A DNA stretch of 7,583 nt from an uncultured Clostridia bacterium (GTDB lineage: Bacteria; Bacillota; Clostridia; Peptostreptococcales; Anaerovoracaceae): contig CAMNJG010000065.1 of the NCBI GenBank assembly GCA_946541285.1, positions 1 through 7,583 of the forward strand, in the 5' to 3' direction. This document shows, in pieces, positions 1 through 4,746 of the stretch; the first letter of the stretch is position 1, and each line of letters begins with the position of its first letter. Position numbers and translations under genes: made by a program. Under the pieces are notes generated by a model that did no database searches, had not been told where the DNA came from, and saw only the letters and a list, made by a program, of their open reading frames with translations.

Positions 1-22
1 ACAGAACGGGTTGCCGTTCTGT
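1..22. repeat. 9-bp perfect inverted repeat at window edge
   Basis: ACAGAACGG (1-9) and CCGTTCTGT (14-22) form a perfect 9-bp stem with a GTTG loop. No T tract follows on the + strand. It could be a terminator for a gene left of the window (reading either way) or part of the ilvD leader. The window edge hides the flank needed to decide. Confidence 0.4.
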
Positions 23-159
23 GTCCGGCCAGATTTCTGTGAGAAAACGCTACGTATAAAAGTATCACAGTCCCTTACCCGACGCAGCGTTTTTCGGAGT
101 GAAACCGGCCGATTACTGAATAGTAACAAAACAGGTAATGTAATCAGAAAGGATACAAT
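1..159 (+). promoter_or_regulatory. ilvD 5' leader, structured; no clear promoter
   Basis: This gene-free stretch ahead of ilvD holds several inverted repeats. Positions 44-55 (AAAACGCTACGT) pair with 82-93 (ACGCAGCGTTTT) with one mismatch, and the right arm runs into a T tract (90-94), which resembles a terminator or attenuator. CTGTGA (37-42) is complementary to TCACAG (65-70). These two pairings cross, so they would form a pseudoknot or exclude each other. Nearer the gene, TTACT/AGTAA (113-117/122-126) competes with GATTAC/GTAATC (111-116/140-145), the latter ending next to the ribosome binding site. I see no T-box consensus, no leader peptide rich in branched-chain codons, and no convincing -35/-10 pair, so the promoter may lie outside the window. 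A regulatory role is inferred. Confidence 0.35.
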
Positions 160-1824
160 ATGAACAGTGACAAGATCAAAACCGGTGCCAAGGGCGCGCC
201 GGTGCGTTCTCTTTTTTACGCAATGGGTTATACAAAAGAAGAAATCGACCGTCCGATCATCGGCGTGGTCAACGCGAAGAATGAACTGATCCCGGGACAC
301 ATGATGCTGGACCGGGTGGCGGAAGCCGCGAAACGCGGTGTTCTGATCGGCGGCGGCACGCCGGTGGAATTCCCGGCGATCGGGATCTGTGACGGGATTG
401 CCATGGGACATGTCGGCATGAAATTCCCGCTTGCCAGCCGGGAGCTCATCTGCGATTCCATCGAAGCCATGGCCAGGGGGCACCAGCTGGACGGCCTTGT
501 ACTCATCCCGAACTGTGACAAAATCGTTCCGGGCATGCTCATGGCCGCGGCCAGGCTCAATATCCCGGCAGTGGTGGTTTCCGGCGGTCCGATGAGACCG
601 GGCCACCTGAACGGACGTACTCTGGATTTCAATTCGGTCATGGAAAGCGTCGGTTCCTTCCAGAACGGAGACATCGACGCGGACGAGCTGGAAGCGGTCG
701 CGCAGAACTGCTGTCCGGGATGCGGTTCCTGCAGCGGTCTCTTCACGGCCAACAGCATGAATTCCCTGACGGAAGTACTCGGCATGGGTCTTCCTTTCAA
801 TGGTACTGCGCTGTCCGACAGTGGTGAGCGGATCCGTCTGGCCAAGCAGGCGGGTATGCAGGTCATGGAAATGCTCCGCCGCGATATCCGTCCACGGGAC
901 ATCCTGACGGAAAAAGCTTTTGAAAACGCGATTACGGTCGATATGGCCATGGCCGGTTCCACCAATACCGTACTCCATCTCCCGGCCATCGCCCACGAAG
1001 CAGGACTGAAGCTGGAACTCGACAAGTTCGACGCCATCAGCGAGCATACACCGAATCTCTGCAAACTGAGCCCGAGCGGACACCATCATATGGACCAGCT
1101 CGGTGCCGCGGGCGGCATCCCGGCGCTCATGAACGAACTCACAAAGCTGGATCTGATCCACAAAGACTGTATGACCGTGACCGGTAAAACCATCGGTGAA
1201 AACATCGCCCACCATCCGGTTCTCGACCATGAAATCATCCGTCCTGTTGAAAATCCATACCGCAACAGAGGCGGCCTGGCCATCCTGCGCGGCAATCTCG
1301 CGCCGGACGGAGCGGTTGTTAAGGAATCCGCGGTTGCTCCGGAAATGCTGGAGCACACAGGCCCGGCGGTACTCTTCAACTCTGAAGAGGAGGCGGTGGA
1401 GGCCATCTGGGGCAAAAAGATCAAAAAGGGAGATATCATTGTCATCCGCTATGAAGGTCCGAAAGGCGGTCCGGGCATGAGGGAAATGCTCTCCCCGACT
1501 TCCTCCATCGCCGGAATGGGGCTTGACAAAGATGTCGCGCTGATTACAGACGGCAGATTCTCCGGCGCTTCCAGGGGCGCTTCCATCGGCCACGTTTCTC
1601 CGGAAGCCATGGCCGGCGGTCTGATCGGTCTGCTGCAGGACGGCGATACGATCCACATCGACATCCCGAACCGTGTCCTGGAAGTCCAGCTGACCGAAGA
1701 AGAGATCGCGAAGAGACGGGAAACCTTTGTCCTGCCGGAACCTAAGGAAAAAACCGGCTATCTTTCCCGTTACGCGAAGCTGGTCACTTCTGCCAATACC
1801 GGTGCGGTGCTCAGCACGGACTGA
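160..1824 (+). CDS. ilvD: dihydroxy-acid dehydratase
   Basis: This cytosolic enzyme (EC 4.2.1.9) dehydrates 2,3-dihydroxy-isovalerate and 2,3-dihydroxy-3-methylvalerate to the 2-keto acids that lead to valine/leucine/pantothenate and isoleucine. The 554-residue length is normal for the IlvD/Edd family. Visible family motifs are CDGIAMGH (D78, Mg ligand), PNCDKIVPGM (C119 cluster ligand, K121 the lysine carbamylated in this family), CPGCGSCSG (C188), E442 in MREMLSPTS, and DGRFSGASRG with the catalytic-type S468. The position that carries the third cluster cysteine in [2Fe-2S] homologues is glycine here (G46 in NELIPGH). As I recall, the E. coli [4Fe-4S] enzyme has the same PGH, so an oxygen-labile [4Fe-4S] enzyme is inferred. 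The ATG follows AAAGGA at a 6-nt spacing. No other ilv/leu genes are in view; the gene appears to end at the hairpin at 1909. Confidence 0.97.
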   Translation: MNSDKIKTGAKGAPVRSLFYAMGYTKEEIDRPIIGVVNAKNELIPGHMMLDRVAEAAKRGVLIGGGTPVEFPAIGICDGIAMGHVGMKFPLASRELICDSIEAMARGHQLDGLVLIPNCDKIVPGMLMAAARLNIPAVVVSGGPMRPGHLNGRTLDFNSVMESVGSFQNGDIDADELEAVAQNCCPGCGSCSGLFTANSMNSLTEVLGMGLPFNGTALSDSGERIRLAKQAGMQVMEMLRRDIRPRDILTEKAFENAITVDMAMAGSTNTVLHLPAIAHEAGLKLELDKFDAISEHTPNLCKLSPSGHHHMDQLGAAGGIPALMNELTKLDLIHKDCMTVTGKTIGENIAHHPVLDHEIIRPVENPYRNRGGLAILRGNLAPDGAVVKESAVAPEMLEHTGPAVLFNSEEEAVEAIWGKKIKKGDIIVIRYEGPKGGPGMREMLSPTSSIAGMGLDKDVALITDGRFSGASRGASIGHVSPEAMAGGLIGLLQDGDTIHIDIPNRVLEVQLTEEEIAKRRETFVLPEPKEKTGYLSRYAKLVTSANTGAVLSTD

Positions 1825-1908
1825 GGCTTTTAACGGATACACGAAATCCCTGATCCGCTTAAAATTACACTCCGCCGTCAGTTTTCCGGACGGAAATCTG
1901 TATAAAAT

Positions 1909-1940
1909 GCCCTCCGTTCCGGCGGAGGGCCAATTATTTC
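1909..1940 (+). terminator. probable rho-independent terminator of ilvD
   Basis: GCCCTCCG (1909-1916) and CGGAGGGC (1923-1930) form a perfect 8-bp GC-rich stem with a 6-nt loop, 85 nt after the ilvD stop. The following tract (CAATTATTT) is only moderately T-rich, so efficiency is uncertain. A smaller hairpin, TTTCC/GGAAA at 1883-1896, lies just upstream. Confidence 0.6.
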
Positions 1941-1941
1941 C

Positions 1942-1968
1942 TGCCAAAAGAATATGTTTGTGCCAAAA
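1942..1968. repeat. direct repeat TGCCAAAA, possible activator site
   Basis: TGCCAAAA occurs at 1942-1949 and again at 1961-1968, a 19-bp period close to two helical turns. The pair lies about 55-80 bp before the predicted transcription start of the cysteine-rich gene, whose promoter lacks a good -35 box. That placement would suit an activator, but this is inference from spacing alone; the copies are short and AT-rich. Confidence 0.3.
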
Positions 1969-2006
1969 ATAATTTGTGTGCTTTTTTCTTTTATAAATCC
2001 GTCTTA

Positions 2007-2015
2007 TGGTATAAA
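2007..2015 (+). promoter_or_regulatory. extended -10 promoter for the cysteine-rich gene
   Basis: TGGTATAAA matches an extended -10 element (TG, one base, then TATAAA, 5 of 6 to TATAAT). Upstream is a T-rich stretch (1981-1992) with no good TTGACA at 17-18 bp, typical of extended -10 promoters or activated ones. Transcription would begin near 2022, giving a leader of about 154 nt. Confidence 0.5.
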
Positions 2016-2021
2016 ATAGAG

Positions 2022-2175
2022 AATATATCAACAGCGGATCATTTCATCCCTGCCGGGTTGAAGGATCTGAAACAGGATCAGGAACTGTCCGCAGACAACC
2101 TGTTCCATTTCCGATGGATATTTTTCCGGGTGCAGGTTATCAAGGTACAATTCCTTACAGTGAATGGAGGCTATC
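2022..2175 (+). promoter_or_regulatory. long fold-prone 5' leader of the cysteine-rich gene
   Basis: The leader between the predicted start of transcription and the start codon can fold into two domains. The first is closed by GCGGAT/GTCCGC (2034-2039/2087-2092, including one G-T pair) and encloses CCC/GGG (2048-2050/2055-2057) and a hairpin at 2064-2079 with a single bulge and an AAA loop. The second is AACCTG/CAGGTT (2097-2102/2133-2138) enclosing CCAT/ATGG (2105-2108/2114-2117). AACAGG (2071-2076) can instead pair with CCTGTT (2099-2104), which would break the second domain. It matches no riboswitch class I can recognise. A cis-regulatory role is a hypothesis; chance folding is possible. 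Confidence 0.35.
2166..2170 (+). promoter_or_regulatory. ribosome binding site fixing the start at 2176
   Basis: GGAGG is followed by 5 nt (CTATC) and ATG at 2176. The in-frame ATG at 2164 overlaps this site and has no Shine-Dalgarno sequence of its own, so 2176 is the better start. Confidence 0.8.
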
Positions 2176-2490
2176 ATGGACAAATTTAAGGATCAGGCCC
2201 AATACGCCCAGACTTACGATATGTACTTTGGCGGAAACCACATGGAAGGTCTGACGGGACCGAACGGCGGAATCTGCTACTGGCTGTGCGAATATTTTGA
2301 CAAACGACATCCTGTCACATCACCGGAAACCGGCCGTCTGGAATCGTTCACCACCTGGTGTAAGTTCAGGGATGAGTTTGAAGACGGATCGAACTGCAAT
2401 AACAGCTGTGAAAAATTCGCGTCCTGTGAAACCTGCGGCGGTTTTTCCGCGGTACGCTGCGGAGCCTGTGACGTGATCAGCTACGACTGA
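2176..2490 (+). CDS. cysteine-rich small protein of unknown function
   Basis: I do not recognise this 104-residue protein. It has nine cysteines (C34, C38, C62, C74, C78, C84, C87, C95, C98), seven of them in the last 43 residues. The pattern includes C-x3-C at 34-38 and 74-78, then C-x2-C at 84-87 and C-x2-C at 95-98 separated by seven residues, a layout like a small zinc ribbon or an Fe-S site. The N-terminal third is polar and aromatic, with Y10, Y14, Y17 and a glycine-rich turn at 25-32. There is no signal peptide or membrane segment, so a cytosolic metal-binding or redox-active protein is the most I can infer. The gene has its own promoter, a long leader and a strong downstream terminator, so it is probably a single-gene unit. 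Codon use resembles its neighbours. Expression is well supported by the ribosome binding site; function is open. Confidence 0.8.
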   Translation: MDKFKDQAQYAQTYDMYFGGNHMEGLTGPNGGICYWLCEYFDKRHPVTSPETGRLESFTTWCKFRDEFEDGSNCNNSCEKFASCETCGGFSAVRCGACDVISYD

Positions 2491-2491
2491 T

Positions 2492-2523
2492 CCGGCAGCA
2501 TCCTGCCGGTCATTTGCGCAAAT
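2492..2523. repeat. two tandem inverted repeats after the cysteine-rich gene
   Basis: CCGGCAG (2492-2498) and CTGCCGG (2503-2509) make a perfect 7-bp stem with a 4-nt loop, starting 2 nt after the stop codon. Two nt further on, ATTTGCGCAAAT (2512-2523) is a perfect 12-bp palindrome. Neither has a T tract. The first could protect the 3' end of the mRNA; the second is shaped like a DNA-binding site. Confidence 0.45.
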
Positions 2524-2540
2524 CCCGGTAAATTGTCCAG

Positions 2541-2576
2541 AATAACCTGCGCCCTCCCGCGCAGGTTATTTTCACG
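2541..2576 (+). terminator. strong intrinsic terminator
   Basis: AATAACCTGCGC (2541-2552) pairs perfectly with GCGCAGGTTATT (2559-2570): a 12-bp stem, 6-nt loop CCTCCC, and a TTATTTT tract. It would end the transcript of the cysteine-rich gene. Only 49 nt separate it from the glycosyltransferase ATG, and no obvious promoter lies there. Confidence 0.85.
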
Positions 2577-2619
2577 TGATTCCCGGGTTCTCATTTTCTA
2601 CGGAAGGGACAGATAACCG

Positions 2620-3753
2620 ATGAAAAAAGTTCTCAATATTATCAGCGATACCAATGTCGGCGGAGCCGGCCGGGCGCTTCTTACCTATCTGAAATACATG
2701 GACCGCAGCAAGTTTGAAGCGGCTGTCATCGTACCGGCCGGCAGTCTGCTCACAGAACGGATCCAGGCCCTGGATATCAGGGTTTTTGAAATCGACGGAA
2801 TCTCTGACCAGTCTTACGACCGGGCCGCCATCCGTCTCCTTCAGAATGTCATCCGGCAGTATCAGCCGGATCTGGTGCATACACACGGTTCTCTTTCCGG
2901 TAGAATTGCTGCCAGGAGGTGCGGCTGCGCGGTTGTCTATACACGGCATTCCGTCTTCCCGGTTCCGAAAAAGATCAGCCGGGGACCCGGAAAACTGCTG
3001 AACAAACTGATCAACGAACATTACGCGGACCGGATCATTTCCGTGAGCCCGGCAGCCTCGGACAACCTGACGGATGCCGGCATTTCACCATCAAAAATCG
3101 ATGTGGTCTTTAACGGTGTTGAGAAACTGACCGCGCCTCCGGAGGAAACCCGGGATAAACTGCGCCGGGAATTCGGCATCCGTCCCGGTCAGTTTACCGC
3201 TGGCATCCTGGCCCGTGTGATCAGCTACAAAGGCCATATGGATATCATCGATGCCGCGCATCTCCTGAAAAAACAGGGCTACGATTTCAAAATCCTGTTT
3301 GCCGGTACCGGTGAGAACAGCTATCTGAAAACCGTGCAGAAACAGATTGATGCTCTCGGGCTGAGCGACAATATCCTGATGACCGGATTCCGGAAGGATG
3401 TCCCGGATATCCTGAGTATTCTCGATGTACAGCTGAATGCTTCCTACGGTACGGAAGCCACCAGCCTGTCACTGCTGGAGGGATTCTCCCTGGGACTTCC
3501 GGCCATCGCCAGTGATTACGGCGGCAATCCTTACGTTGTCCAGGACGGTGTCAACGGCCTGATTTTCCCGACCCGTGACGTCCACGCGCTCGCGGAGGCG
3601 CTCCGGAAACTGATGGATGATCCGTCATTCCTGTCCACGCTGGGAGCCCGGGCCCGGTCGATCTATGAAACACAGTTTACCGCGAAGATTTACGCGGAAA
3701 ATGTGGAAAACGTCTACCAGAAAGCACTGGCTGTTCATAAAGGCAGACGGTAA
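2620..3753 (+). CDS. GT4-family (GT-B fold) glycosyltransferase
   Basis: This is a retaining glycosyltransferase of family 4, moving a sugar from an NDP-sugar to an acceptor at the cytosolic face of the membrane. The N-terminal Rossmann domain begins at residue 4 and has the glycine loop NVGGAGR (G14, G15) and the LVHTHG segment (H87, H89), with H110 in YTRHS. The C-terminal donor-binding domain has ARVISYKGH (R199, K204, the usual phosphate-contacting pair) and the E-x7-E signature EATSLSLLE (E279, E287). Its 377 residues are typical of the family. There is no signal peptide and no membrane helix. AAGGG lies 11 nt before the ATG, a rather long spacing. A terminator stem ends 49 nt upstream and no promoter is evident, so it may rely on readthrough. 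Donor and acceptor cannot be read from the sequence. The converging galE-pgcA-rfbA operon suggests surface polysaccharide or glycolipid work. Confidence 0.92.
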   Translation: MKKVLNIISDTNVGGAGRALLTYLKYMDRSKFEAAVIVPAGSLLTERIQALDIRVFEIDGISDQSYDRAAIRLLQNVIRQYQPDLVHTHGSLSGRIAARRCGCAVVYTRHSVFPVPKKISRGPGKLLNKLINEHYADRIISVSPAASDNLTDAGISPSKIDVVFNGVEKLTAPPEETRDKLRREFGIRPGQFTAGILARVISYKGHMDIIDAAHLLKKQGYDFKILFAGTGENSYLKTVQKQIDALGLSDNILMTGFRKDVPDILSILDVQLNASYGTEATSLSLLEGFSLGLPAIASDYGGNPYVVQDGVNGLIFPTRDVHALAEALRKLMDDPSFLSTLGARARSIYETQFTAKIYAENVENVYQKALAVHKGRR

Positions 3754-3754
3754 A

Positions 3755-3772
3755 ACAGCAGCCTGCTGCTGT
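3755..3772. repeat. inverted repeat just after the glycosyltransferase stop
   Basis: ACAGCAG (3755-3761) and CTGCTGT (3766-3772) form a perfect 7-bp stem with loop CCTG, beginning one base after the TAA stop. AAAA, not a T tract, follows on the + strand. On the - strand the flank is TTTT, so it could back up termination of the rfbA operon. Confidence 0.5.
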
Positions 3773-3786
3773 AAAATGTGAAAAAG

Positions 3787-3830
3787 AAAGAGCAATCCCG
3801 TCACGAAGCGAACAGGAATTGCTCTTTTTT
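3787..3830. terminator. bidirectional intrinsic terminator between convergent genes
   Basis: AAAGAGCAAT (3787-3796) pairs with ATTGCTCTTT (3818-3827). The + strand reads into a T run (3825-3830). On the - strand the complement of 3780-3790 gives CTTTCTTTTT. Both the glycosyltransferase (ends 3753) and rfbA (ends 3847) would terminate here. Confidence 0.85.
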
Positions 3831-3846
3831 CATTTCATTGTTTAAA

Positions 3847-4725
3847 TTATTTCATCGGCACGCCGCCGTTCAGCACCGCCTGGAGATGCTTGCCGTACTT
3901 GGTTTTCTTCAGTGGCTGCATCAGCTTTTCCAGCTGGTCTTTTGTCACAAAACCTTTTCGGTACGCGATTTCCTCGATACAGTTCAGCTCGCCTTTTTCT
4001 CTTTCAAAACGCTCCGCCGCGTTGGCCGCGACCAGCAGGCCCTGCGCAGAACCCGCGTCAAACCACTCAATCGAATCATCGATCAGATTGACTTTCAGCT
4101 GCTGCCTTTCCAGATATACTTTATTGACATCTGTGATTTCCAGTTCCCCTCTGGCGGAAGGAATCAGGTTCGCGGCGATATCGGAAACGGCATTGTCATA
4201 AAAATACAGTCCCGGAACGATATAATTCGACTTCGGGTGTTCCGGCTTTTCTTCCAGAGAGAGAACATTGAAATTCTCATCAAACTCCACGACCCCAAAG
4301 GCCCGCGGATCTTCGACCGGATACCCGAATACCACCGCGCCTTCTTCCGGCATCTGGAATTCTGACAGCATGTTGTAAAAATCTTTTCCCAGGAAAATAT
4401 TATCCCCCAGCGCGAGGCAGACATCATCATTCCCGATAAATCCCCGGGCGATAATAAACGCGTCCGCGATCCCCCTGAGACGGTTCTGGACCGCGTAGCT
4501 CATCTCCAGTCCGAGATGGCTGCCGTCACCAAACAGGCGGTTATAGCCACCGATATCCGCCGCGGAGGAAATGATCATGATTTCCCGGATCCCCAGGCTC
4601 ATCAGGGTAGCCATCGGATAGTACACCATCGGACGGTCATACACCGGGAGCATGGGTTTGGAAATCGCTTTTGTGGCGGGATAAAGGCGTGTTCCTTTTC
4701 CTGCCGCCAGAATAATACCTTTCAT
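3847..4725 (-). CDS. rfbA: RmlA/RfbA-family sugar-1-phosphate nucleotidylyltransferase
   Basis: The family joins glucose 1-phosphate to an NTP (normally dTTP) to give NDP-glucose and pyrophosphate in the cytosol. The 292-residue length fits RmlA. Motifs are the nucleotide loop AAGKGTRLYP (residues 7-16), catalytic K23, YAVQ with base-contacting Q80, LGDNIF with Mg ligand D108, EEKP at 158-161, GLYFYD at 172-177 and WFDAGS with second Mg ligand D223. Several positions are unusual. The loop reads AAG where RmlA normally has AGG, SKPMLP replaces SKQLLP, and NRLRGIADAF replaces PSPDGLAQAF. The first two resemble UTP-using GalU enzymes. Base specificity (dTTP, UTP or both) is therefore uncertain, and no rmlB, rmlC or rmlD is in view. 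It is the last gene of the galE operon, 21 nt after pgcA. GAAAGGA lies 13 nt before the ATG, a long spacing that may mean weak or coupled translation. Confidence 0.88.
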   Translation of the reverse strand: MKGIILAAGKGTRLYPATKAISKPMLPVYDRPMVYYPMATLMSLGIREIMIISSAADIGGYNRLFGDGSHLGLEMSYAVQNRLRGIADAFIIARGFIGNDDVCLALGDNIFLGKDFYNMLSEFQMPEEGAVVFGYPVEDPRAFGVVEFDENFNVLSLEEKPEHPKSNYIVPGLYFYDNAVSDIAANLIPSARGELEITDVNKVYLERQQLKVNLIDDSIEWFDAGSAQGLLVAANAAERFEREKGELNCIEEIAYRKGFVTKDQLEKLMQPLKKTKYGKHLQAVLNGGVPMK

Positions 4726-4746
4726 GATATTGATTCAATCCTTTCT

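Noticed and set aside
113..141. Possible ilvD promoter TTACTG-17-TAATGT
   Set aside because: The -10 matches only 3 of 6, and transcription would begin at about the ribosome binding site, leaving almost no leader.
1..159. T-box riboswitch upstream of ilvD
   Set aside because: No T-box consensus (AGGGTGGNACCGCG) or specifier-loop arrangement is visible, although sequence to the left is missing.
228..1064. 278-codon open frame on the - strand inside ilvD
   Set aside because: It is antisense to a fully motif-supported ilvD; the translation is low-complexity, serine-rich and lacks any recognisable domain or ribosome binding site. Long antisense frames are common in GC-rich genes.
1727..1972. 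81-codon open frame on the + strand overlapping the ilvD end
   Set aside because: It lies in another frame of the ilvD 3' end and crosses the terminator hairpin; no start signals.
1974..2189. 71-codon open frame on the + strand between ilvD and the cysteine-rich gene
   Set aside because: It spans the promoter and leader, starts upstream of the likely transcription start, has no ribosome binding site, and overlaps the next gene's start.
2572..3021. 149-codon open frame on the - strand in the glycosyltransferase
   Set aside because: Antisense to the N-terminal domain of a well-supported glycosyltransferase; no start signals.
3778..4365. 195-codon open frame on the + strand opposite rfbA
   Set aside because: It begins inside the bidirectional terminator and runs antisense through rfbA; no ribosome binding site or domain.
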